From Actinomadura physcomitrii (GTDB lineage: Bacteria; Actinomycetota; Actinomycetes; Streptosporangiales; Streptosporangiaceae), in the NCBI RefSeq assembly GCF_008923205.2, contig NZ_WBMS02000025.1:1-64000 (forward strand): a stretch of 64,000 nucleotides of DNA, written 5' to 3'. The notes under the pieces are model-generated. The model was not told the DNA's origin. It did no database searches and saw nothing but the letters and a program-made list of their open reading frames with translations. The position numbers were made by a program, and so were the translations under genes. The first letter of the stretch is position 1, and each line of letters begins with the position of its first letter. Shown piece after piece: positions 34,101 through 41,644 of the stretch.

Positions 34101-34895
34101 CTAAGGGGCGTGACGTGCGGCGATCACGAACACTCTCCTGAACGGGAAGACGGTGCCGTAGGGGCGGGCGGGGTAGGCGTCGCGGAGCCGGTCCCGGTAG
34201 GCGGTGAGGAACTCCTCGGTCTCGCCGGGCGGGAGCGCGGACAGGACGGGGCGCAGGGCGGTGCCCTTGACCCATTCGAGGATGGGGTCGTCGCCGGTGA
34301 GGACCTGCAGGTAGGTGGTCTCCCAGGCGTCGACGGCGCAGCCGAGGCGGGCCAGGCGGTCGAGGTAGCCGGCGGGGTCGAGGACGGGGTCCTCGCGGAC
34401 GGTGCCGGCGAGGGGGTCGCGCCAGCGCGGTGACCGGCACAGCTCGCGGAGCAGGACGTGGCTGGGGGCGCCGAAGTTGCCGGGGACCTGGAAGGCGAGG
34501 CGTCCGCCGGGGGTGAGGGCGTCGATCCAGCGGGGCAGCAGGTCGAGGTGTTCGGGGACCCATTGCAGGACGGCGTTGGAGACGATGAGGTCGACGGGGT
34601 GCTCGGGGTGCCAGGCGGTGACGTCGCCGACCTCGAAGGTGAGCCGTCCGGGGATCGTGTGGGCGCGGGCGGCGGCGATCATCTCGGGGGAAGAGTCGAG
34701 GGCTCGCACGACCGCGCCGGGCCAGCGGCCGGCGAGGGTCGCGGTGAGCTCCCCGCTCCCGCACCCGAGGTCGACGACGTGCCGTGGCTCGATCGGTCCG
34801 AGCCGGCCGACCAGTTCGGTGAACGGCCTGGCGCGCTCGTCGCCGTAGACCCCGTACTGCGCGGGGTCCCATACGGCCTCGGCTTGTCTCGACAT
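34101..34895 (-). CDS. SAM-dependent methyltransferase, trans-aconitate methyltransferase-like
   Basis: 264 aa from ATG 34895. An ATG at 34919 is possible, but TTGACA (34932-34927), 17 nt, CATCAT (34909-34904) and then 8 nt predict transcription starting at ATG 34895, a leaderless mRNA. Class I methyltransferase motifs are visible: VVDLGCGSGELTATLA, ALDSSPEM, and VDLIVSNAVLQWVPEH, the last typical of Tam. The C-terminal part (RLARLGCAVDAWETTYLQVLTGDDPILEWVKGTALRP) also matches Tam, which methylates trans-aconitate. Two MarR-type operators cover the promoter, so it is probably repressed by the MarR gene at 35365. Confidence 0.85.
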   Translation of the reverse strand: MSRQAEAVWDPAQYGVYGDERARPFTELVGRLGPIEPRHVVDLGCGSGELTATLAGRWPGAVVRALDSSPEMIAAARAHTIPGRLTFEVGDVTAWHPEHPVDLIVSNAVLQWVPEHLDLLPRWIDALTPGGRLAFQVPGNFGAPSHVLLRELCRSPRWRDPLAGTVREDPVLDPAGYLDRLARLGCAVDAWETTYLQVLTGDDPILEWVKGTALRPVLSALPPGETEEFLTAYRDRLRDAYPARPYGTVFPFRRVFVIAARHAP

Positions 34896-34934
34896 CAAGA
34901 GACATGATGCCGTGCCCATATCTTGATGTCAAGA
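34887..34934. promoter_or_regulatory. Double MarR-type operator over the methyltransferase promoter
   Basis: TCTTGATGTCAAGA at 34921-34934 is a perfect palindrome apart from the central pair and overlaps the -35 of the gene. A second copy with one mismatch, TCTTGATGTCGAGA on the minus strand (34900-34887), covers the start codon. A third, weaker copy is upstream of the marR gene (35335-35348). Shared sites imply one regulator for both genes. Confidence 0.7.
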
Positions 34935-34939
34935 ATCTT

Positions 34940-35229
34940 GTGCGCCGCCGCGCCGGGACCGGTGGAGCGTGGCGCTGGAGACGGCGACGGCGACGGCGAT
35001 GCCACACGACCACGGCCCGTCCCGACGTCGCGGCGGCCAGTTCCACGACGGCGGCGGGCGGCAGCCGGCCGCCCGACCGGGCGCGCTCCTCGCGTTCCCG
35101 CTTGAGGTAGAAGAGCGTGTAGTCGACGCCGACGGCCATGCCGATCAGCAGGATGACGTTGGTGCCGACGCCCGCGTCCGGGAAGGCGTGCGAGGCGAGC
35201 ATCGGCAGGCCCGCGGCCGCGGCGATCGA
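34940..35229 (-). pseudogene. Fragment of an MMPL-family (RND) transporter gene
   Basis: The minus strand encodes SIAAAAGLPMLASHAF, VGTNVILLIGMAVGVDYTLFYL, KREREERARSGG and VVELAAATSGRAVVV, the heart of an MMPL transporter including the GxxVDYxLF segment. Upstream and downstream parts are missing. Near 35000 the frame shifts by two bases: the following TM residues GIAVAVAV continue only in another frame. Only about 95 of the usual 700 or more residues remain. It lies between a divergent marR gene and the methyltransferase gene, so an efflux gene controlled by this marR was probably deleted. No start codon or ribosome site supports expression. Confidence 0.8.
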
Positions 35230-35334
35230 GGAACCGACCGGTGGACCCGCGGACGGCGAAGGGATCACCCGATCGGGCAGGATCTACGGCAACCGGTGCG
35301 CCTGTTCGGTCGGCCCCCTGATCGGCCGCAGGTC

Positions 35335-35348
35335 CCTCGATATCAAGA
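35335..35348 (+). promoter_or_regulatory. MarR-type operator upstream of marR
   Basis: CCTCGATATCAAGA matches the 34921-34934 site at 11 of 14 positions. It lies just before a -10-like TAGGGT (35353-35358), which is 6 nt before the ATG at 35365. This fits autorepression and a leaderless mRNA. Confidence 0.6.
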
Positions 35349-35364
35349 CAGGTAGGGTTGCGGC

Positions 35365-35853
35365 ATGGAGGATGAGGTCGACCGGCTGGTCGCCGCGTGG
35401 CAGGCCGAACGCCCGGACCTGGACGTCCGGCCGCTGCAGGTCCTCAGCCGGGTGTCCCGGCTGGCCCGGCACCTCGACCGCGCCCGCCGCGCCGTGTTCG
35501 CCGCGCACGAGGTGGAGTCGTGGGAGTTCGACGTCCTCACCGCGCTGCGCCGGGCCGGCTCCCCGTACCAGCTGAGCCCCGGGCAGCTGCTGCGCGCGAC
35601 GCTGGTCACGTCCGGCACCATGACCAACCGCATCGACCGGCTCGCCGCCGCCGGCCTGGTCGAGCGGCATCCCGACCCGCAGGACAAGCGCGGCGTCCAG
35701 GTCCGCCTCACCGAGGCGGGCCTGACGCGCGTGGACGCCGCGTTCGCCGACCTGCTGGGCCGCGAGCAGGCCATCCTGGAGGCCCTCACCCCCGAGCAGC
35801 GCGAGACCCTCGCCGTCCTGCTCCGCACCCTCCTGATCCCCTTCGACGCCTAG
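35365..35853 (+). CDS. MarR-family transcriptional regulator
   Basis: 162 aa from ATG 35365. Winged-helix MarR fold: SRVSRLARHLDRARRAVFAAH (dimer helix), LSPGQLLRATLVTSGTMTNRIDRLAAAGLVERHPDPQDKRGVQVRLTEAG (HTH and wing with the DxR motif), then a dimerisation helix. MarR proteins are usually repressors released by small phenolic or lipid ligands. Operators upstream of itself and of the methyltransferase suggest a local regulon that once included the MMPL efflux gene. It is convergent with the amidase gene (4-nt gap). Confidence 0.9.
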   Translation: MEDEVDRLVAAWQAERPDLDVRPLQVLSRVSRLARHLDRARRAVFAAHEVESWEFDVLTALRRAGSPYQLSPGQLLRATLVTSGTMTNRIDRLAAAGLVERHPDPQDKRGVQVRLTEAGLTRVDAAFADLLGREQAILEALTPEQRETLAVLLRTLLIPFDA

Positions 35854-35857
35854 GCCC

Positions 35858-36970
35858 TCAGCGCAGCGCCGCCTCGAGGGCGGCGGCGACGGCGCAGAGC
35901 CGCTCCTCGCCGCCCGCCGGGCCGATGAGCTGCACGGACGCCGGCAGGTGCGAGCCCGGCAGCGGGACCGGCAGCGCGAACGCCGGCAGGCCCGCCACGT
36001 TGACCGGGCCGGTGAGCATCGTCAGCAGCAGGTCGTCGTCGCCGTCCGGCGGCTCCGGCGCGATCCCGGCGAGCACCGGCAGCGCGAGCACGCCGTGCCG
36101 GTCCAGCAGCGCGTCGAACTCCGCCCGGAGCGTCTTGCGCAGCTGCTCCGCCCACGTCCGCCGGCCGGCCGCGGCCTCCTTCAGCACGTTGAGCCGCCGG
36201 TACATCCGCTCGCTGATCCTGGACGGGTCGCCGAGCAGCGGGCCGTTCTGCGCGTACGCCTCCTCGCCGACGAACACGCCGTTGGCGAGCGCCGCGTCCT
36301 GGAAGTGCTCGCACGTCTCGTCGGTGATCGGGCCGAGGCGGCGGAGCGCGTCGTCCACGGCCGCGTCGATCTTCGGGTCGACGCTCGGGACGCGCAGCCG
36401 CCCGATCGTCATGTCCGCGTCATAGTCGCCCGGGGCGAAGGCCGGCTCGATGAGCCGCATGCCGGTGACGACGGCGGCGACGTCGCGGCCCATCGGCCCG
36501 ACCGTGTCCAGCGTCGGCGACAGCGGGTAGACGCCGTCCAGCGGGACGCGGCCGTGCGTCGTCTTCAGCGACGCGATCCCGCAGCACGCCGCCGGGATCC
36601 GGACGGACCCGGCGGTGTCGGTGCCGAACGCGACGTCCGCCTCGCCCGCCGCGACCGCCACCGCCGACCCGCTGGACGACCCGCCCGGCACCCGCGACGG
36701 GTCCAGCGGGTTCACCGGCGTCCCCGACCACGGGTTGACGCCGTCGGCGCCCAGGCAGAACTCGGTGAGGTTGGCCTTGCCGACGATACGGGCGCCCTGC
36801 GCGCGCGCCGACGCGACGACGGGCGCGTCGGCCGCCGCCGGTTCGGCGCGCTCGGCCACCGCGCGGCTGCCCGCCGTGGTGGGCAGGCCTGCCACGTCGA
36901 TGGCGTCCTTCACCGCGAGCCGCGGCCCGTCCCCCGGCGCGTCGTCGATCTTCAGGATCCAAGTCGTCAT
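35858..36970 (-). CDS. Amidase signature family hydrolase
   Basis: 370 aa from ATG 36970; an upstream ATG at 37018 would add 16 residues without a ribosome site. The Ser-cisSer-Lys triad of the family is clear: Lys in LAVKDAIDVAG, the glycine/serine-rich GGSSSGSAVAVA and GTDTAGSVRIPAACCGIASLK. The protein is shorter than typical 450-500-aa amidases because the stretch after the core is compact. Such enzymes cleave C-N amide bonds; indoleacetamide, aryl-amide or glutamyl-tRNA activities all occur, but no GatB/C partner is present. Substrate unknown. It stands alone between marR and the ABC-F gene. Confidence 0.85.
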   Translation of the reverse strand: MTTWILKIDDAPGDGPRLAVKDAIDVAGLPTTAGSRAVAERAEPAAADAPVVASARAQGARIVGKANLTEFCLGADGVNPWSGTPVNPLDPSRVPGGSSSGSAVAVAAGEADVAFGTDTAGSVRIPAACCGIASLKTTHGRVPLDGVYPLSPTLDTVGPMGRDVAAVVTGMRLIEPAFAPGDYDADMTIGRLRVPSVDPKIDAAVDDALRRLGPITDETCEHFQDAALANGVFVGEEAYAQNGPLLGDPSRISERMYRRLNVLKEAAAGRRTWAEQLRKTLRAEFDALLDRHGVLALPVLAGIAPEPPDGDDDLLLTMLTGPVNVAGLPAFALPVPLPGSHLPASVQLIGPAGGEERLCAVAAALEAALR

Positions 36971-37043
36971 TGGTGGATCATGGCGATTACGAGCGCCGAG
37001 CACCAGAGATTCCGCCATATCGGATGCCTGGCGGTATGTCGGG

Positions 37044-38822
37044 CTAGTCGATGTCCTCGGCGAGCATCAGCCACTCCTCCTCGACCCGCGCGGCCTCCGC
37101 CTGGATCTCCTTCAGCCGCCCGTCCAGCTCCTGCAGCTTGACGAAGTCGGTGGCGTGCGCGGCGAGCTGCTCGTGCAGCTCCGCCTCCTGGCCGGACAGC
37201 TTCTCCAGGCGGCGTTCGAGACGGTCCAGCTCCTTGCGGGCCTTCCAGTCCTGCCCGCCCTTCGGCTTCGGCTGCGCCGCGGGCGCCTCCTGCGCGCGCG
37301 CCTGCGCGGTCCGGGTCTCCGCCGTTCCGGCGGCGCGCCGCTCCAGGTACTCGTCGACCCCGCCCGGAAGCAGCGACACCCGCCCGTCCCCGAGCAGCGC
37401 CACCACATGGTCGGTGATGCGCTCCAGGAAGTACCGGTCGTGGCTGACGACCACGAGGGTGCCGGGCCAGCCGTCGAGCAGGTCCTCCAGCTCGGTGAGC
37501 GTCTCGATGTCGAGGTCGTTCGTCGGCTCGTCCAGCAGCAGCACGTTCGGCTCGCCCATCAGCAGCCGCAGCACCTGCAGCCGGCGCCGCTCCCCGCCCG
37601 ACAGGTCGCCGACCGGCGTCCACTGCCGGTCCCCGGCGAACCCGAGCCGCTCCAGCAGCTGGCTCGCCGTCCACTCCCGCTTCCCGACCGTGATGCGGCG
37701 GCGGATCTCCTCCACCGACTCCAGCACCCGCCGGGACGGGTCCAGCTCCTCCAGGTTCTGCGACAGGTGCGCCAGCTGGACCGTCTTCCCCCGCACCACC
37801 GTGCCGGACACCGGCGCCACCGAGCCGTCCAGCAGCCGCAGCAGCGTGCTCTTCCCGCTGCCGTTGACGCCGACCAGCCCGACCCGATCGCCGGGGCCGA
37901 GCCGCCACGTCATCCGCTCGAAGATCGGCCGCCCGGCGTCCCCGCCGCCGAGCCGGACGGTCACGTCCTCGATGTCGTACACGGTCTTGCCGAGCCGCGC
38001 CGTCGCGAACTTCGTCAGCTCCACCGAGTCGCGCAGCGGCGGCTCGTCGGCGATCAGCGCCTGCGCCGCGTCCACCCGGAACTTCGGCTTGGACGTGCGG
38101 GCCTGCGGGCCGCGCCGCAGCCACGCCAGCTCCTTGCGCAGCAGGTTCTGCCGCTTGGCCTCCGTCGCCGCCGCGATCCGGGACCGCTCCGCCTTCGCCA
38201 GCACGTACGCGGAGTAGCCGCCCTCGTAGCGCTCGACGCGGCCGTCCACGACCTCCCACGTCCGGTCGGTGACCTCGTCGAGGAACCACCGGTCGTGCGT
38301 GACGACCAGCAGCGCCACCCGGCGGCCCTTCAGGTGCCGGGCCAGCCACGCGATCGCCTCGATGTCCAGGTGGTTGGTCGGCTCGTCCAGCATCAGCAGG
38401 TCCGACTCGGGGACCAGCAGCCGCGCCAGCGCGATCCGGCGCCGCTCCCCGCCGGACATCCCGGCCAGCGGCGCGTCCAGATCGACGCCCGCGAGCAGCC
38501 CGGCCAGCACGTCGCGGGCGCGCGTGTCGCCCGCCCACTCGTGCTCGGCGCGGTCCCCCAGCACCACCGACCGGACCGTCGCGCCCTCCGGGAACACGTC
38601 CCGCTGCGTCAGGTACCCCAGGCGCAGGCCCCGCGCGTGCGTGACGCGGCCCGCGTCCGGCTCCACCTCGCGCGCCAGCACCTGCACCAGCGTGCTCTTG
38701 CCGCCGCCGTTGCGGCCGACGACCCCGACCCGGTCGCCCTCGTCGAGGCCGAGGGACACCGCGTCCAGCAGCGGCTTCGGCCCGTACGCCTTCGCGACGT
38801 TCTCAACATTGATCAGATTCAC
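37044..38822 (-). CDS. ABC-F family ATPase, Uup-like
   Basis: 592 aa from GTG 38822. Two ABC domains with no membrane part. Walker A: GRNGGGKST (36-44) and GVNGSGKST (318-326). Signatures: GMSGGERRR (121-129) and LSGGERRRLQV. Walker B: LMLDEPTN (143-150), then LLLDEPTND. The linker (about 200-260) with RRGPQARTSK is the P-site tRNA interaction motif region of Uup/EttA types. A C-terminal coiled coil (about 530-592, many Glu/Lys/Leu) also fits Uup. These proteins act on ribosomes or recombination intermediates rather than in transport. A role in antibiotic protection is possible but no drug cluster is near. Confidence 0.9.
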   Translation of the reverse strand: MNLINVENVAKAYGPKPLLDAVSLGLDEGDRVGVVGRNGGGKSTLVQVLAREVEPDAGRVTHARGLRLGYLTQRDVFPEGATVRSVVLGDRAEHEWAGDTRARDVLAGLLAGVDLDAPLAGMSGGERRRIALARLLVPESDLLMLDEPTNHLDIEAIAWLARHLKGRRVALLVVTHDRWFLDEVTDRTWEVVDGRVERYEGGYSAYVLAKAERSRIAAATEAKRQNLLRKELAWLRRGPQARTSKPKFRVDAAQALIADEPPLRDSVELTKFATARLGKTVYDIEDVTVRLGGGDAGRPIFERMTWRLGPGDRVGLVGVNGSGKSTLLRLLDGSVAPVSGTVVRGKTVQLAHLSQNLEELDPSRRVLESVEEIRRRITVGKREWTASQLLERLGFAGDRQWTPVGDLSGGERRRLQVLRLLMGEPNVLLLDEPTNDLDIETLTELEDLLDGWPGTLVVVSHDRYFLERITDHVVALLGDGRVSLLPGGVDEYLERRAAGTAETRTAQARAQEAPAAQPKPKGGQDWKARKELDRLERRLEKLSGQEAELHEQLAAHATDFVKLQELDGRLKEIQAEAARVEEEWLMLAEDID

Positions 38823-38879
38823 GACGCAGTCCAGCCTATTGCCCCGCGCGCACCGCCCGCGCGGCCGGCCGTGGCGCGG

Positions 38880-39116
38880 TCAGCCCTGCGGCGGGACGGG
38901 CGGACCCTGCGGCCCCGGCTGCCCGTACGGCGGCTGCGGCGGGGACTGCGGATTCGGCGGGTACGGGGCGTTCGGCGGGTACGGGACGCCGGGCGGACGG
39001 TACGCCGTGTCCGAGCCGCGCTTGCGCGCGCTCGTGGCGGCGAGCACGACGACCAGCACGACCAGGCCGGCGACCACGACGAGGGCCAGAATGATCAGCA
39101 GCGAGAGAGCGGCCAT
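38880..39116 (-). CDS. Small membrane protein with Pro-rich C-terminus
   Basis: 78 aa from ATG 39116, which has AGGA just upstream; ten residues of an earlier ATG at 39146 are rejected for lack of a site. One membrane helix (about 2-28, ALSLLIILALVVVAGLVVLV) is followed by a basic stretch and a Pro/Tyr/Gly-rich tail with PYPPNAPYPPNPQ. Such tails occur in actinobacterial small envelope proteins. No family or function can be assigned. It is 57 nt upstream of the ABC-F gene on the same strand. Confidence 0.6.
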   Translation of the reverse strand: MAALSLLIILALVVVAGLVVLVVVLAATSARKRGSDTAYRPPGVPYPPNAPYPPNPQSPPQPPYGQPGPQGPPVPPQG

Positions 39117-39191
39117 ACGGCTTCCTGAGTTCGGGGGAGGCGGCACGGGCGCGCACGGGCACGCGTGAGGCGCCGCGGCGTCCGCCGGGCC

Positions 39192-39335
39192 TCAGCGTAG
39201 CGGCGGACGGCGCGCCGCGGTCACCGCGTCGGGGGCGTCGCGGCGGATCGCCCGGTCGCGGCGCACGGCCAGGACGGCGAGCGTCGCCACCATCACGACG
39301 GCCACCAGGCCCAGCAGCCCCGTCAGATACGTCAT
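39192..39335 (-). CDS. Very small single-pass membrane protein (47 aa)
   Basis: A 47-codon gene reads from ATG 39335 to the TGA at 39194-39192. A GGAG site lies 4 nt before the ATG. Residues 4-24 are one hydrophobic helix (LTGLLGLVAVVMVATLAVLAV), then RRDRAIRRD and a short Ala/Pro/Arg end. Plain start, good ribosome site and a typical membrane-protein layout support it. It is in line with the next small membrane gene (76-nt gap). Function unknown. Confidence 0.5.
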   Translation of the reverse strand: MTYLTGLLGLVAVVMVATLAVLAVRRDRAIRRDAPDAVTAARRPPLR

Positions 39336-39442
39336 CGCTCCACCTCGTCGCGGAATCGGCGTCAATGATCAGGACGCCCGGCCCGCGCGCGGAGTTCGCT
39401 TGTGTGCCGAGAGCACACACCGTGACCGATCGAGCACCCCGG

Positions 39443-39457
39443 AGGGGCGACGCCCCT
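39443..39457 (-). terminator. Small hairpin after ispE
   Basis: AGGGGC (39443-39448) pairs with GCCCCT (39452-39457), 3-nt loop, about 37 nt past the ispE stop. A further GTGTGC/GCACAC pair lies about 40 nt beyond. Weak but in the right place. Confidence 0.4.
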
Positions 39458-39493
39458 GACCGACTCCGCCACCGTCAGAGCACGGTGCCGGAT

Positions 39494-40414
39494 TCAGAGC
39501 ACGGTGGCGCCGGGCACCGGGCCCTGCGCCCGGACGATCTGCTCGGCCACCCCCGCGCCGTCCAGCGCCACCGCGAGGTCGGCGGCGTCCTCGTCGGTCT
39601 CGGCGAGGAACGCGCAGGTCGGGCCCGAGCCGGACACCAGCGCGCCGATCGCGCCGAGGTCGCGTCCGGCGTTCAGCGTGCGGGCCAGCGACGGCCGCAG
39701 CTCCAGCGCGGCGGGCTGCAGGTCGTTGGCGAGCGCGGCGCCGAGCGCCTTCGCGTCGCCCGTCGCGAGGGCCGTCATCAGGTCCTCCGCGACCGACGGC
39801 CGCGGCGCGCTCTCCCCCGCGGCGTCCCGGAGCCGGTCGCACTCGGCGTACACCGCGGGCGTCGACAGGCCGCCGTCCGCCGCCGCGAACACCCAGTGGA
39901 ACGTGCCGCGGGTCAGCGCCGGGGTGAGCCGCTCGCCCCGCCCGACCCCGATCGCGGTGCCGCCGAGCAGCGCGAACGGCACGTCGCTGCCGAGCTCGGC
40001 GCCCATCTCCATCAGGTCGTCGCGCGCCAGCGCCGGCCGCTCCCGGTCGTCCCACAGCCGCGCGCACGCGACCAGCGCCGCCGCCGCGTCGGCGCTGCCG
40101 CCCGCCATGCCGCCCGCGACCGGGATCGCCTTGCGGATCCGCAGCCGCACCCGGGGCTCGACGCCGAGCCGCGACGCGACCAGCACCGCCGCCCGCGCCG
40201 CCAGGTTCCGCGCGTCGGTCGGGACCCGGCCGATCGCCACCCGCGAGTACGGCGCCGCCTCGACGGCGAGCTCGAGGCCGTCGGCCGGCTCCGCGGTCAG
40301 CTCGTCGAACAGCGACACGGCGTGGAACACGTTCACGAGGTCGTGGTAGCCGTCCTCCCGGATCGGCCCGACGCCGAGCTGGAGGTTGACCTTGGCGGGG
40401 ACGCGTACCCTCAC
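39494..40414 (-). CDS. ispE: 4-diphosphocytidyl-2-C-methyl-D-erythritol kinase
   Basis: 306 aa from GTG 40414, chosen because GGAG lies 8 nt upstream; GTG 40423 would put the site next to the codon. GHMP kinase of the MEP isoprenoid pathway. VRVPAKVNLQLGVGP with the conserved Lys, and the ATP loop IPVAGGMAGGSADAAAAL are diagnostic, as is VSGSGPTCAFL near the C-terminus. The order rpfB-ksgA-ispE is conserved in actinobacteria; here a lipoprotein gene (40445-41644) is inserted between ksgA and ispE. Confidence 0.92.
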   Translation of the reverse strand: MRVRVPAKVNLQLGVGPIREDGYHDLVNVFHAVSLFDELTAEPADGLELAVEAAPYSRVAIGRVPTDARNLAARAAVLVASRLGVEPRVRLRIRKAIPVAGGMAGGSADAAAALVACARLWDDRERPALARDDLMEMGAELGSDVPFALLGGTAIGVGRGERLTPALTRGTFHWVFAAADGGLSTPAVYAECDRLRDAAGESAPRPSVAEDLMTALATGDAKALGAALANDLQPAALELRPSLARTLNAGRDLGAIGALVSGSGPTCAFLAETDEDAADLAVALDGAGVAEQIVRAQGPVPGATVL

Positions 40415-40444
40415 TGCGCTCACTCCAGAACCCTACGGGAGAGA

Positions 40445-41644
40445 TCAGCCCCCGCTCGTCACGGGGAGGTTGCGGGGGTTGAAGTACGGCGCCGTCGCCA
40501 GCTCCCGCAGCGCCGACACCGCGCGCGTGTCGCCCGTCACCGAGTACGCGCGCCGCTTGTCCCGCGCGTCCTCGGCCTGCTCGTCGGAGTCGAAGTAGAC
40601 GACCGCCTTGACCTGCGGGTCCTCCAGCGTCCTGGTGGCGGCGCGCAGCCACTCGGCGCGCCGCTGCCCGTAGGCCTTCGGCACCCCGAACTCGGCGATC
40701 ATGATGGGCTTGTGCCGGCCCCGGGCCCACTGCATGAACAGCTTCAGCGTCTCCGACAGGTCCCGGTACTCGTAGTCGGCGCCGGGCGGCGCGTCCGCGC
40801 AGATCCAGTCGACCTGGTCGTCGCCCGGGTAGAAGGCGCCCGCGTTGGGCGCGCCGAACCCGCGCGCGCTCGGACACCACACCCAGGCGACGTTGTCGAC
40901 CTTCTCCGCGGTGAAGATCTGCCGCAGGTGCTTCCACGCGGCGATGAAGTCGGCCGGCGAGTGCACCCGGTCCTTCAGGGACGCCCGGTCCATGTCGCGG
41001 GACCAGCGCAGGAACACCGGCTTGCCGGTCGCCTTGATCGCCTTCGCGCGGGCGCGGATCAGCGCGTCGTACTTGCCCTGGACGATCTCCTTGGTGTCGG
41101 CGCCCGCCCAGGTCAGCAGCAGGTAGCGGTTGCTGCCGACGACGGAGGTGTCCAGCCCGGTCGGGAACTCCGACTTCCAGCCCCGGTAGCTCTGCACGAT
41201 GTCCAGCTGCCGCCCCATGTCCCGCTCGAACGCGGAGACGGGCGCCATGCCCGGCTTGTCGGCGTCCTTCCCGGCCGGGCCGGGCGACGCCGAGCCCGAG
41301 GCGGTGCCCGACGGGCCGGCGGACGCGGTGCCGGGCGAGGCCGTCGCCGATGGGGACCTGGTCGCCGCGCCGCCCACCGGCGGCGGCACCCACGCGCCGA
41401 AGTAGGCGCCCTGCTGCGGCGGGGTCGGGGCGATGCCCGCCCGCGCCGTCGTCGTTATCTTCGGTGCCGCGCCCGCGCCGTCACTGCAGCCCGCCGCCAC
41501 CGTCGCGACCAGTCCCCCCGCCGCCACCAGCGCCGTCGCCGCCAGCGGCACCCGCGCCGCCCGCGCCCCGCCGGGCCGGAAGGCGCGCGCCGTCCGGGCC
41601 CGCCCGGTCCCCGCCCGCGCCGTCCGCGAACGCGCCTTCACCAT
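40445..41644 (-). CDS. GH26-like exported lipoprotein
   Basis: 399 aa from ATG 41644, with GGAGG 3 nt upstream. A long basic N-region and hydrophobic core end in the lipobox VAAGC (Cys53), so the protein is lipid-anchored. A Ser/Ala/Pro-rich linker (about 90-130) leads to a TIM-barrel domain: QGAYFGAWVPP, ALIRARAKAIKATGKPVFLRW, VAWVWCPSARGFG, and the strand IMIAEFGV with Glu318 where GH26 enzymes have their nucleophile. At the usual acid/base position RWSRDMD has Asp217 instead of His-Glu, so activity may be altered or lost. GH26 enzymes cut mannans and related beta-glycans. The start overlaps ksgA by 164 bp. Confidence 0.75.
   Translation of the reverse strand: MVKARSRTARAGTGRARTARAFRPGGARAARVPLAATALVAAGGLVATVAAGCSDGAGAAPKITTTARAGIAPTPPQQGAYFGAWVPPPVGGAATRSPSATASPGTASAGPSGTASGSASPGPAGKDADKPGMAPVSAFERDMGRQLDIVQSYRGWKSEFPTGLDTSVVGSNRYLLLTWAGADTKEIVQGKYDALIRARAKAIKATGKPVFLRWSRDMDRASLKDRVHSPADFIAAWKHLRQIFTAEKVDNVAWVWCPSARGFGAPNAGAFYPGDDQVDWICADAPPGADYEYRDLSETLKLFMQWARGRHKPIMIAEFGVPKAYGQRRAEWLRAATRTLEDPQVKAVVYFDSDEQAEDARDKRRAYSVTGDTRAVSALRELATAPYFNPRNLPVTSGG

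Noticed and set aside
37044..38822. ABC transporter ATPase with a missing permease
   Set aside because: Two ATPase domains joined by a tRNA-interaction-type linker and no membrane gene: this is the ABC-F type, not a transporter.
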